64,000 bases of DNA from Cornus controversa. Its lineage: Eukaryota; Streptophyta; Magnoliopsida; Cornales; Cornaceae. The stretch is from positions 87,747,270 through 87,811,269 of the forward strand of contig CM048846.1 in assembly GCA_026545225.1 (NCBI GenBank), given 5' to 3'. Position 1 is the first letter of the stretch. The number at the start of each line of letters is the position of its first letter. The notes beneath the pieces were generated by a model. It was not told the origin of the DNA. It made no database searches and was given only the letters and a program-made list of their open reading frames with translations. Shown here one piece after another: positions 32,909 through 45,694 of the stretch. The translations under genes and the position numbers were made by a program.

Positions 32909-35900
32909 TTACCAGCGACTATTAACACCTTCAAGAATGCCTGCACTTAGCCTCTTCTCCATCCAATCTATAATATCCTGAGCAATTTCTTCGCGCTCAG
33001 GCTCGAAGAGAAGGTCGTGCAAGAAGCCATCGTAGAGCTTTATGTCCTTAAACTTGGAGGCCGCTTCACTGAACAAATCCTGGGAAGCAAGTGGATCAGT
33101 GACTTTATCGGCAGTTCCATGAAGGACAAAGAATGGGACTGTCACGGTCTTTAAGTTCCGCATCAAGTGAGAGGATATGCGCAAGATCTCATGACCTGTT
33201 CGGACCCTCATTGGGCCCGTGTAGACCAATGGATCAGAATACTTGGCCAAGAGTGCTGCAGGATCCCTTGAAACCGGTATACCCCTTTTGTTGGCTCCTT
33301 TGAATTGGAACTTCGGAACAACTAGTGAAAATAAAGGAGCCACAGCCTGCATAAAGACGTCAAGAAGAAGTTTTTACAAAGTCTAGAAATAGATTCATAT
33401 TGTTTTTTTGTCATTGATTTTAAATCATGGGAAAATTCACCAAAACGACAAGATGCAGGTGCACTTGAACTGAAAAATGAAGAGGAGACCAACCAATTTG
33501 AGTTTCAAATTGACAAGTGGTGTTCATATTTTAAAGCAACACTTTTACCCCCATCGACTTAAAATCCAGAAAGCAAATAAACCTAATATGGAGCCAAACA
33601 AAGTATCCACATAGTTTAAGCTCTAATTTTTGAGGGCTTGCCTTGTAAAAGTGAACATATTGTTGTGCTGGTTTCAATCATCCGTTTAAAAGGTAGCATA
33701 TAGTTGGGTTTAAGGTGGTAGTACTAAAATTGTTGTTTGAGTTTTCGTACTTGGGTTTTAAAAGTGTTCGTTACTTGAACCTTGCCATTTACCTTCTAAT
33801 AGTAGGACATGCAAGTGTGCAGCCAGCTCATGTGGTCACACTCTCTAGAAGGTACTAGTCTTCTTGAGCAGTTGGTTATTAGCTAGTTTATCAAGTTTCC
33901 AATAAAAAGACAGTGATTTTTGACTTTGGAGCATGCTTTAGCATTGCAAAACTACCACCTTTAATACTCTGTTTTGAACACGGGAATAACTAGGGAAGGA
34001 AAGGAAAATGCATAACAAATGCTTTCTCAAGCATTTCCTTGTCCTGGATCCTTTAGGAATCCAAACAGAGCCTAACAGCTTTAGAAAATGTTGTAAATGT
34101 AAATTATGAGAAAAGAAAAACTTACGCCGACTATTGGATGTGCTGGTTTAACACGCAAAGCTGGTGAAGTTAGTACAATTCCCTCCAACATTTCTTCAAT
34201 GTGTGGATATGAAGCAGCCTATTGAAAGGAGCAGCTTATCAATTTGAAAGCGTGACCATAATTCTATTGAACTCGGCTTAATATCAATATGTAATAAACT
34301 GTTTTACCTTTAGAACAACAGACCCTCCAGTTGAATGACCAAAGAGGAAGCATGGTATCCCCGGGTTTTCCGCTTTGATCATTTCTAAGAAAGCCCCCTG
34401 TTGATATGGAAAAACACAGCATATCAAACTACAAGAAATCAACCATCACTTTTAATCGGCACACTAATATATTCATAAGGAATTCCAAGTATTAAGCTAT
34501 TGTCAGAACAGTGGATCAAGATAATATATGGAAGTGACAGTTACACAGCCTAAGGAAAAGGTGTCGTCGCTAGGATGGAGTTGAAAAGAAAGATATAAAT
34601 TGAGGTTGTGACAGAAACATGTTGGCTTATTATTGAAGGAAGTATAGCCAAGATAGCACGGAAAAGTATAATCAAATTTTTGTACCAAAATATATTAGTT
34701 AGGGACAAAATTTTCCTGTGTTTGATTGAGTTAAGTGGCAGAATGAACAAGATATGAAAATCTCAACACATTCAAAAAAAAAAAAGAGAGAGAATGCCAA
34801 CACTGAACTTACAGTGTCTGCAACAACGTGATCAAGTGAAGGCACATATCCATGTAATCCGTCGCTTCCACCATGACCTGAAAAAAGACAACATACCTCA
34901 ATTACCAAATCTGTACCTACCAGCTATTATTGAAAAATTGTTTTGTTCTTTTGTTTCTTTTTGTTTTGGGGGGGTGGGGGGGTTGTTTTTGGAGGATTCC
35001 ATTCGTGTGATTGTGCCAATGACAGAAACTGAAACATTGACCGTGCCTTATTAGAGCTAATAACATTATAGAAATACCAAAAAAGGAAATGGAAAAGGGA
35101 AAATGAGAAAAAAACACCATATCACCAAAAGGAAAAAATTGTCTTGGTGAAATGTCATATCTAAGGTATATAATATATGCACCAATACTGCTTTAACAAA
35201 AAACCACCACAGAAAGTTCGTAAATACCATTGAAACCAAAGTAATAACCACATATAATATGTCCTGATTCCTAGCACACACACACAACAACAACAACAAC
35301 ACCACCACAATATTAGCAGGTGCTGCGGAAAAATATTCCAATTTATTCTTCACAAAAGATTCGTTATGGAACAAAAATAGGGTTATTTCAACAATAATTA
35401 TTAATAAGAAAAAGTAAACAAAAATAATAGGTTTCACTTTTGATTCTAACACAATAAATATGAACAGGTCTGACTTATATGACAACTGAGAAACCCCTTA
35501 ATGAAAAGCTCTTAGTTTTAGACTCTAATCTCGATTTAGCACACTGAAGATCATCAATACAATAATGAAAGAACAGAAACTGAAATGACCATAGATATGT
35601 AGTTACCAATCCAGTCCATTGCATAGACCCCAAAGTTACATGAGGTAAGCTGACTTGCAAAATGAGAATATCGTCCACTGCAAAAAGAACAACACAACAG
35701 AAAAGCAAAGCTGTTATTCAAAATTATAAGATAATAAATTAGCTTCACATATTAGTGGTCATAACTAGAGTGCTGCAAATGTAAGTATTAATAGTTCAAC
35801 GTTTAACCATGCAAGTGATAGAAAGAAATTATAAGCTCAATAAGAAATTGAGAAATTCAAGTTTGCGCCATCCAACATTACCTGTGCTCATTAAGCCCAT

Positions 35901-38892
35901 GTATAATAATCATAATACCCCTGAAATTACAAAAACAAATGAACATTATGACATAGTGAGGAGAGCAACAAAAAGAAAGCAAAAGGCAAAATATTTAGTA
36001 CTGTACGTGCTCTAGATACATGGAATGATAACCATTAAAAATCAGAACCGAGCTGCACTGGAGCCCTTAATCCTATCTTCTACTATAAATCCGGATTTGC
36101 CAATATTTTATTAATAGAAAGACTTCGTTACACTGGAAACAATTTAAAACATGCTGATTTGCATTCAGAAAATGTCTTCATGTCAATGTTAAAACAGCAA
36201 ACACAAATACCCCAAACATGGGAACCATACATACAGAAACAAGTATAGAAGAAATGATTCAAGAGATATAACAATAGTGCAACATTTTAGTGTAATCTGA
36301 ACGGTTATCCAATTCCATAAGAAGTAAAATTTTCTGAATTTAGATGATTTAATGAAGTTTTTCTGGAATTCTTAAGTACGTCAATCTTAATCATTATTTT
36401 TTCCTTTTCCCCGTTAAGGACATAAGTAGATAAAGCTTATTAAAAGAGGAAGAGTTGTTTGTTATGGAATTAAAAGAGGAAGACTTACTTGTTTAGAAGG
36501 TAAGTGACAAAGAGGCCTACCAAAGCTTATGTGGGATGAAGTAGTTAAAAATGACTTAAAAAACTTAAATTTAAGAGAAGACATGGTGTATAATAAGAAA
36601 AAATGGAAGAAGAGAATTCATGTGGCCCACCCCATTCATATGGGATAAAGACGAGGAAGATGATGGTGATGACATAAGCAGATTAAATCATTAAAGAGAC
36701 CGGGTATAAGGATAAGGAAAAGTGACAACTTCTGCAAAACTACAGTTTTTCTTATGCTTGGGTTTGTCAATCGAGGAATAGATATAAAAACTTTTTGCTT
36801 GGCAGAAAAACATACAAGGGCAAGCACAACAGAGGGTAAAGGAAGATAAGAAGTCCAAAACTTAAGTTCCGGTTCATTTTTTAGAAGGTACTAGATAAGT
36901 AGAAAAAGTAAATAGTAAATTTAACCAGTTCATGGGTATTGGTGGAGTGGATAACATGTGGTAGAGTGTCTAGCGAGTAAAACACCTACTAATCATATAA
37001 GAGATGGTAAATAGTAAATTAAACCACTGGTTAAATGTGTATTTGTAGCTAACATTTTTTTTCTTCATAAATTGATAGAGCCAAATGGAAAGATAGGATT
37101 CATGTAGCCACTCCATTTTATCAAGAATAAGTCAATAGACAACATGCTAAAAAAAAGGCCCAACCATAATTGTATCAGACATTTTATAGTCTTTTACCAG
37201 AAAAAAAAACAGACATTTTATAGTAAGTAGGAGAATAAGTGGCAAATAGATTCGCAGATAGTTTGAAAGAAGTTTTGTTAAGTCGAGTTGAATTAATTCT
37301 CTGTCAAAAGGAACACAACTTGAGTTAACTTCAATCATTCCACTCTCAAGGTCATCAATGTCAAAAACCTTGCATGGTAGTTTGTCTCTTCAACTCATGC
37401 TTCCCTGTTGCACTCAAAATTGGATCTTAGTTCATAAATTCCCTCACCAACTCCTCTTTTCCACTATGGCTGAGTTTTAGGGTTAAATTCAGTTCAACCC
37501 TCCATCATCGTCTCAAAAAACTAACACTACATAGAAATTATTATATATGCATGCACAAGCATGATCTAATTTCCCTATCTCCAACAACAATAGAATTAAG
37601 GGGCAACTTTTTTTTTCCTAGTTGGTACACACACACACACCCCCAAAGAATTGTTTGCACCCAAAAAGACTTGATCCTTAGACCTAATGCTTGCTAGGCA
37701 CTAGGGCTAAGTTGTTTATCCTCAATTAAATTATTAAGAACACACAATAATAACACTTTAAGAGAGTTAGTGGAAATATTACAAAGTTTTCAGTTCCATA
37801 AACATCACCCAATACTAAAAGCCTTTCTCAAATGAGCTTGTTCATCAAGAGAACTGTCAGAATCTACATAGAATACACTTAAAATCTAGTCAACAACAAT
37901 AAATCATCAAGGACTGGAATATGGAACATTATGGAAACTACTAAGAATCAGATGCTATGACATGGAGGAATTAAAAGTTAAGATAAGAAGACAGCACAAA
38001 TTGCCCGAAAATGAAGTATCATAATGTAATAGGAACTTCAAAATGAGCATTTTAAGTTTAGCATCGTCATCATGTCAACCACTTGGAAGAAACCTTCAAA
38101 CTCGAATAAGAAAAAAATAATAACAAAAAAAAATAATATATAATTTTTTTAGACATGATGATGCTTCTGGTTACTGAGAAGCGTGTAGGAAGGAGAAAAA
38201 TTCTTAGTCTCAGATCAATAGAGCCTATTTCAATCTACTTGGCATAATTCGGAGAAGTTCTATCAATTTTGAGGGCCAAAAACAACACAACAAAAAAATC
38301 CTCTATTTTTTCAGCTAACCAAACAAATAACAGAAGGAACCGTAAATTGATCAAGCAAATGATAAATTTTCAGTGACCAATTATAAAGATTCTCAGAATC
38401 ACCATCAAAATCCTAAAGGACCTAAAAGGAACAGACAATTACATATCCTAATTCCTACATAATTCAAAGCCCTTACTTCATTTCACCGTTGACCGGAAAC
38501 CACGACCGGCAGAACAAAGCGTTGCGTCTAACTCCAACGAACAGTGACGTGCTCCATTGGCACACGCCGGTCCCGTCATCGGTCTCCAACACCATCTGCA
38601 AACCCTCGGCCAGAGCTCTCCGCCTCAGAGTGTCCTCTTCATCTCTCCTGAAAGCAAATTTCCGCTTCGACGACGCATGAGACGCCGCAGATGACGGAGA
38701 CGGCGGCTGAGACGACGAATTGAGGCGATTCCGAGGAAGGAGAAGGAGGAACCAGAGAAAGATCGATTGGATGAAGATGAGAGATCGATGGAGCGACTCG
38801 TATGACAGTACGGACCGCCGGACGTTCTTGAAGACCGGTATGATACGGCTGCTCGCACCGGATGTTAGCTCTTCCATCTGCACCGCTGCCAT
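32909..38892 (-). CDS. Membrane-anchored alpha/beta hydrolase, MAGL / caffeoylshikimate esterase-like (403 aa, 7 exons)
   Basis: Exons in transcription order: 38892-38477, 35920-35882, 35677-35607, 34877-34813, 34397-34308, 34218-34126, 33346-32909. They total 1212 nt in one frame with GT-AG borders. Residues 37-52 (SLIFIQSIFLWFLLLL) form a likely membrane anchor after a short soluble N-terminus. The fold motifs are IIHGLNEHSGRY (144-155, oxyanion region), GHGGSDG (176-182), nucleophile elbow GHSTGG (217-222, Ser219), acid Asp338 in HGTADKVTD and His368 in DGFLHDLLFE. These give a complete Ser-Asp-His triad. Family members hydrolyse monoacylglycerols or related esters; the true substrate cannot be read from sequence. 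The long N-terminal region with Ser-rich segment 59-74 is typical of the plant subgroup with an extension. The first intron is 2.6 kb. Confidence 0.92.
36480..36655 (+). mobile_element. 3' end fragment of an RTE-type LINE
   Basis: A plus-strand frame reads WDEVVKNDLKNLNLREDMVY, then NKKKWKKRIHVAHPIHMG and a stop. This matches the C-terminal tail of plant RTE-clade LINE proteins (DWRKRIHVADP-type ending). GATGATGGTGATGAC-like sequence follows, as at many RTE 3' ends. It lies in intron 1 of the hydrolase gene, antisense to it. Only the tail is left. A second scrap (AKWKDRIHVATPF) lies near 37083-37125. Confidence 0.65.
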
Positions 38893-39030
38893 GGGCGGAG
38901 ACGGAAGATAGAGAGAGAAAAAAAAAGAGAGAGGGGGGGGGGAGAATATAATATTATGAGATATAGATATAGAGAGAGAGAGACAGGAGAGAGAGGGCGT
39001 TGCGCGTTAGCTGGGCATTTAAATAGGAGG
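38893..39030 (-). promoter_or_regulatory. Leader and core promoter of the hydrolase gene
   Basis: Just upstream of the start codon is a CT-rich leader (minus strand; GA-rich on plus, about 38910-38995). Then comes a TATA-like TATTTAAAT on the minus strand (plus 39017-39025), about 125 bp before the start. CT-rich leaders are common in plant genes. No transcription start can be fixed. Confidence 0.45.
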
Positions 39031-40138
39031 AGTTGATTTTAAAGCAGATAGAGAGGGGAAAATAAGATGTGACAAGAGAAGTGGAATTGATCAATGTGTG
39101 ATTACGTGGCGTGTTATGATTTGACAATGAGGTAACGAATTAGTCACGCTGAGAAGAGTGAATTTTAAATCACGACGGTGCAATTGACTTGTGTGGTCAT
39201 TGACATTGACGTTAAAGATCAAGTGGGAGGAATATTTTCTGTATATGAGACACATACGGGGTTTAGCCGGACAGCTCGGCTTGAGTTGTGGCTTCACAGT
39301 AGATAAAAATTGTTTAGGCCGTGTATTTAAAATCAAATTTGGAATGGGCGACTAACAAGTCAAAATGTTTTCAAAATCGGAAGGGTTATCATGTGAAAAC
39401 TTTAATTTTCGGATTAGAAAAATATTTTTATTCTTTTACTTTCCAAAAAATTGGTATAGAATTTGTCAAAATTAAAAGAAAAAAAAAGTGAGATGTGTTG
39501 TTGAATAAGTCTATTATACAAGTTACATTTCCATAAAATTTATGTTGATCGTAAGCAAATTAAGTTGCTAATGGTTTGACAAATTAGGACACAATTGATC
39601 TAAAGAGCATGTGCTATGCTGACCTAGCCAGTGAAGTAGTACAAATATATAATTTGGAGTGCCCACACATATATATCTATATATATATGTATATAATGTG
39701 ATGATTCATCGAGGCAATAACTTAACAAGGAGTTCACAAATCGGTTTCACCTTGGATAAGTATATATAAGTTGGAAAGCAATTAATCATCTTGCATGAGA
39801 TTGTAATTAGAAATTATATGAGGTTCTTAACTAACATGGATATAGACGTGAGAGAATACAGCTAATAGGTCATATCTTAAAAAGAGTAGAACATGAACAT
39901 TGCATACACACGACTAGTATGTATATAAAATATTATTTATATGTCAATTAAATCAGACAATTATAGTAATTTTAATTATTTTATAATTGTTACATGAAAG
40001 TTACATAATTTGGAGGATCTATGCGAATGATTACTATCCACCCTTGTCATTATAATTATATTTTTGTCATATATGAAAATATGTCCACCCCACATTGTGA
40101 CGTGTATAATATCATTTTTTTGAAAAACAAAAGTTTGG
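39031..40138. other. AT-rich intergenic region
   Basis: No gene, RNA or element border was recognised. A TATATATATATGTATATA tract lies near 39670-39695. Confidence 0.45.
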
Positions 40139-40355
40139 TCACTTTGATGTATGTTCATAATATTATTTCCAAAATCATTATGCATCGATCAAGTATCTGA
40201 AATAATAACAATTACTTTTAAATTAATAATATGTTTCATAACACTTACTTTGATGTATGTTCAAAATATTATTTCCAAAATTATTATGCATCGAACAAGT
40301 ATCTGAAATAATAAAAATTATTTTTAAATTAATAATATGTTTCATGACATGTCAA
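40139..40355. repeat. ~108-bp tandem duplication at the start of the repeat cluster
   Basis: ACTTTGATGTATGTTCAxAA starts near 40140 and again near 40248. Each is followed by ATTATTTCCAAAATxATTAT, GTATCTGAAATAATAA and TTAAATTAATAATATGTTTC. The copies differ at several positions. Confidence 0.8.
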
Positions 40356-41339
40356 AACACTTGTCTAAAAGTGTCTATGTTTCTTAGAGCTCGTTTGTGA
40401 TTGTTTAACTTAGCTCCAATCCTAATTGTAAAAATAATTATTCAAACTTATAAAAAATTGGATTGGGTTCGAGTTGGTCCACTCAAGTTGCACCCCTAAA
40501 CATAAAACACTTTATAAAATATATCACAAAATACCTAACATATTTTTTATTCACCGTAATTTTATGACAGCTTTATTGGTAAAAGTGTTTTCACCATTAC
40601 AACCGCAACACCAAACAGACCTTTAAGAAGTTCATTATGCTTGATTTTGTGTTTGGACAAAAAATGTGATTAAACAAGTATGAGAAAAAATTATAAATTT
40701 ATAATTAAAACTTAAAATTTAGCACACGTCATATTTAATATTTATTAAAAATTAAGTACTTAATTGATTTATTAAAAAACATGAGACATAATCAACAATT
40801 TCATATCATAATATCATGATGTTTGAAAGGTTTATGGAGCCAAGTCGTGAGGGACCAAGCCCAGCCAAGCTGCTTATCATTTTAGTAGTAGTAGTATATT
40901 GTAATCCTCTTCATTCCACTTTGCTGTTATTGTTATACTTATACGTGTCAATCTCTTGATCATAAAGACAAAATTTTAAAAACCAGCCAACTAACGGATT
41001 TTTCTACAAAAGCTTTAAAATTGACTTTAAACCGGTGAAGTCCTTTTCTGCGACCACCACATACACATCATGGCGATCTTGCAGAGAAATTAAGCCTTGA
41101 CATTATGGCCCATTTTTATATTTTTCTAACCTACCATACTTGTGGGACACACACATATACATTAATGATCTCTTATTTTTAGGTGAGCAAAAAATTTTTT
41201 ACACATCAAACATAATAACCCTTGGATATGATCTAAGGGTAAAAAATATAACTTTTAAAAATTATTACAATCATATTCAATGCTTATCATACGTGATGGG
41301 AAATAATTTCTTCCTCACCAATAAACAATAGATCATTTA

Positions 41340-41383
<44 letters not shown>

Positions 41384-43600
41384 CGGATCCTTTCCTGCAA
41401 GTCTTTCTACTATGATATATACAATATCGTTTCGGGTTAATGAATTCATCCGTTAAAGTCACGTTAAATCTATTATTTTATTTTCTTCTCCGATCAGATC
41501 ACATCATGTCTCTTTCTTTCTCTCTCTCCTCTAACCTTGCTCATTCCAACTCTGTACCCTTCTCTCTCTTCGCTTCTCCTTCCTCTCTCACTCTCTCCAT
41601 GGCTGGTGTATTTGCTGACCTTCTTCACTCTTCTCCGTCATCTTTCACACTATATATATGTGTGAAAAAAGTTAAAAACTCCTGTATTATAAAATTTAAT
41701 CACATAAACTCTTTTAAGCCACTTAAATCTCGTTAAACTCTTGTAATGTTTTTAAAATTTTATCAATGTATTCTTAATTTGTCAATTAGAAATTTTATGA
41801 TTTAACCCAAAAAGTTAGACGGAAAATGTTAAGTTTTGCCGTATAGTCGACATAATCCATCAATTGTGCATAGCACAACTTAATTAGATTATATTTATTC
41901 ATGAGAAACCTCTGAGACTGAGTGGCTCTCAAGATAGTGGTTTTCGTTTTCATTTGACTAAGTCGGTCATAAAGTGCACCGCATAGGCTTTGACATGTGT
42001 CAAAACTAATGTCTCATAATAATGCTGCATAGGAGGTCCACTAAGGCTTTCACATGTGTCACAGATTATTTATTTTGATTAAATATATATCACTTGAGAT
42101 AATTATCTGTTGGAAAAATTCATTTGGTTGATTCATTTTCAAATGGGTTCAAGGTCATTGGATAATTTAGTTTGATCCATGAACCCATATTTTATATTGG
42201 GTCAAAATTTGTATTGGTGGGACCTAACTGGTTGATTGATTTTATATGAAACTTTGATCATTGAATCAGAGAAAAGTTTATTTTTTTTTATTGATGAAAT
42301 GGTGATTAAATAACCACAAAATTTTAGTGTCTACTGAGATTTTAGACAATGAAAACAAAAACTATCCACATAGTCCATTACAACTAAAATACATTGGGAG
42401 TTCTTTTCCATTTATAACTAAACTGTCACTTTTAGGATATAAAGACTTGATGACAGCTCATCAAATAATTATCAAAAGCATTATCATTCCACTCAAAATT
42501 ATTTTGCCTTTTATTAATGTCTTTGAAACAAAAAGATCTTTATATTGACTTCACATGCATGGGAATGAACATCAAGAAGTTCATGATCAAATTATACAAT
42601 TGTGAGCCATTCATCCAAGCACGTTCATTTTGGAAATAGAAAAGTAAGATGTATAGCGTCTGTTTGGTTCAATCTTTTACGAACTATTTTTTATTTTTTG
42701 AGAATTGAAAAATCAAAAAATTATAAAAAAGATTATTTGGTTGATGGTTTCTTAAAACTCAATTAAAAAATAGTTCTCTTTTCTAAGTTCTTGAGAATTA
42801 TTTTATAGTTTTGAAAAACTTGTTTGACATTTTGGAAAAATATTGTTATTTGAACATTTTCAAATTTTTAGCATACTTGAGTTTGAGAAAAATCAAAAAA
42901 ATTTTAGTACCCCAATAATTTTCTAAAATTAAATGAAGCCATTTTCACTTTCTTTTTTTTTTTCAAAAACAATGACTGAAATCACTCTAATGGATACAAT
43001 TTTAATATCATTTTCATGTTTTCATTTCAAAAATAGAAAAAAACAATCAAACAAGCACTAAATATCACCATTCTCACAACATCAATGATATGTCATAGGC
43101 TACACAAGGAAAGAAAAAGTCTACAAGTACAACTAAGAAAACAGAAAAATTGAGGGCTATGAAAGCGAAGCAAGATGCAAGCGGTGGAGAATTGAGATTG
43201 ATGGGACTGCCATTAAAATGATTGAAAAGAAGTTGTGGTTTTGAAACCCACAACAATGACCTTTAATGGGCCTTACTATAAATCACCCTAATCAATACAT
43301 ACCATTTCTAGTTGTCACTTGTCTCCTTATATTTATTCACTTTTTGAGGGCTTGAGAAATTATTCAGTACACTCAACCACTGTCGTCAATAAAATCTTCT
43401 TATCTTTCATTGATAATATAAAACAACAATACGTATTTAGCTGTTGTTGGAATATAAAACAATTGGACTTTTCAAATACAATTGGCAATGTATTTAGCCA
43501 ATGGAACATTACAATAAAATATTTTTGAAATTTTCATTTTAAAATACAAAGGCATAATGGTAAAATTATCCACTACTGTTAGTTGTTTGGATGGTCGTGA
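40290..43600. repeat. Segmental repeat unit, copy D1
   Basis: This is the first of three diverged tandem copies. Landmarks in order: GACATAATCAACAATTTCAT (40787), AAGCCCAGCCAAGC (40856), CATCATGGCGATCTTG (41066) and GCGGATCCTTTCCTGCAAGT (41385). A CT-rich CTCTCTTTCTCTC tract (41515-41640), TTTGACATGTGTCAAAACTA (41990), a CCATGAACCCATATTTTATA stretch (42177) and GCATGGGAATGAACATCAA (42557) follow. The last landmark is AAACAATTGGACTTTTCAAA (43456). No open frame is conserved across copies at protein level. At its 41-kb landmarks it shows the empty state of elements inserted in D3. Confidence 0.75.
41344..41378. repeat. (TA)n microsatellite in D1
   Basis: A pure TA run just before the GCGGATCC landmark. 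D2 and D3 have TA or TA/TG runs at the matching place (43998-44018; 49811-49838), so the microsatellite predates the duplications. Confidence 0.85.
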
Positions 43601-45694
43601 TTGATAGAGGAAATAAGTAAAATTATGAAACCTAGAAAAAATGTATATATTATTTCGACAAACGTCAAAAGAGATCAAAGATATTATCCCAATTTAAAAA
43701 CCAGCCAAATAACAGATCCCTCTATAAAACTTTAAAAATTGACTTTAAATCGGTGAAGTCCTTTTTATGTGAACACCACACGCACACATCATGGCGATCT
43801 TGTAGAGAAATTTAGCCTTGACATTATGGCCAATTTTTATATTTTTCTAACCTACCTTACTTGTGAACAGACTTTCCCATTATTCTTCAACGTTCACCCT
43901 ATCCATCCACTCTAAACATCATCGTATTGCTTTACCTTTTCTTAAAATTATTATTCCTTGAAAATGTTATATATATATATGAGCAACTATGTTATATATA
44001 TATATATATATATATATATGAGCTCGGATCCTTTGCTGCAAGTCTTTCTGCTGTAGCGTATACAACATCATTTCGCATTAATGAATCCATACGTTAAAAC
44101 TCTGTCCGTTAATCGTTAATTTAGTGTAATCCTCTGTCCGTTAAATCTATTATTTTATTTTCTCATGTCCAATAAGAGCACATCACGTACGTCCCTCTTC
44201 TTTCTCTCTTTTCCTGTCTAGCTCATTCCAACTCTGCTCCATTCTCGCTTTTCTTTGCATCCTCACTCTTCTCTTCTCTTTCCTCTCCCACTCTCTTTAT
44301 CGCCGGTGTGTTTGCCGACCTTCTTCACTCTTCTCCATCATCTCTCACTATATATATGTATATGTATATGTGTGTAAAAAAAAATTATACTAAAAATGTT
44401 AAGCAAAGTCATGAAATGTGATTGTGCAATTTCAGTAATTAAATCATGTGAATTTTGCCACAGAGTCGACTTGATCCATCAATTGTATTATTCGTGACTG
44501 AAGGAGAACTTATAGGCTACTCCAGTTTCATATCCCGGTCACATCCAACCATGTGTGTTGTGCATGGACAGTTGAATGTTGCATGGGAGTACGTAGCCAG
44601 GGTGGGTTTTTTCGTTTATATTTGAGTAAGGGATTTGGTCATAAGGTGTAGCGCATAGCAATTAGCCACTAAGGCTTTGACATGTGTCAAAACTATTGTC
44701 CGGGAATCGGATCATGATTTCTCGAGAAGAAAGTATAAAATAGCTCGGGATATTGATGATGTGGTATGTCTTATGCCTGAAAACTATCACGTTTAATTTA
44801 ATTTAATTTATGTTTAACAAAAGTATTAATAAGAATTTCAAGTAAGGATTGTTGATGGTCTTTGCATTTTTTATTTTATTTTAAAGTGTGTTTTTGCATG
44901 TTTTGTGTGAAATTGTTCCATATTTGATGACTCTATATAATAAATGAAATTACAAATTCATTTAATAAAGGATTTTTCATGAATTTAGGACTCTCAAATT
45001 AAGAGTTAGAGGATTTTTTTTTTATAAATTTAGGACTCTTAAATTAAGTAGACTCTTTGTTGACTCTCAAATTAAGTGGACTCTTTCTTTAAAGAGATGT
45101 GAGAGGTTTGGTTTATGTTTGTCTAAATTTTTTGAAACTCTTACGTGAAATAAAAAGTATTATTTTATTCATATAAAATCAGGTGGTTTGACATTTTAAA
45201 GAATAGTTATTTAAAAGTTACAAAACTATATTATTTTATATCACATGACATACAACACAATCTCCTCCCACATCACAGGAGGGGATCCTGATCCTTGTTG
45301 TGTCTTAAAACGTGATAATTTTGAGACACGTGACATATCACAAGATCTCTTCTTACCGGAGGGGGATCTTGATCCTAAATATATATACTTGTGATAATTA
45401 TTTGTTAGAAAATCCATTTAATTGATCATTTTCAAGTGGGTTCAAGCTCATTGGATAATTTAGTTTGGTCCATGAACCCATATTTTATATTGGGTCAAAT
45501 TTTGTATTGGTTGGACCTAATTGCATGATTGATTTTATATGAGATTTTGATCCCTCAAAACAAAAATTACAAGGGAAGATCAGGTGAGAGTGTGCCTTAT
45601 ATAGTCTTTGAAACAAAATAATATTTATATTGACTCCATATGCATGGGAATGAACATCAATAAATTCACAACCAAATTATAATATGAAAACTTA

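Noticed and set aside
34699-35748. Several hydrophobic minus-strand frames in the hydrolase introns
   Set aside because: They arise from T-rich intron DNA around exons 3 and 4. Only the exon portions match the alpha/beta hydrolase family.
40460-40500. GGGTTCGAGTTGG...GCACCCCTAAAC resembling one end of a hAT element
   Set aside because: No opposite end and no 8-bp duplication were found, so it could be chance or an unsupported relic.
41440-41736. 98-codon frame starting MNSSVKVTLNLL, with SFSLSSNLAHSNSVPF
   Set aside because: The matching segments in D2 and D3 do not keep the frame, and the composition follows the CT-rich tract. No family is recognised.
43319-43528. Frame with CWNIKQLDFSNTIGN, similar to WNTLKQLDFSNILGN near 52.9 kb
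   Set aside because: The similarity is explained by the D1/D3 segmental duplication. Length and wording differ and no domain or splice structure supports a gene.
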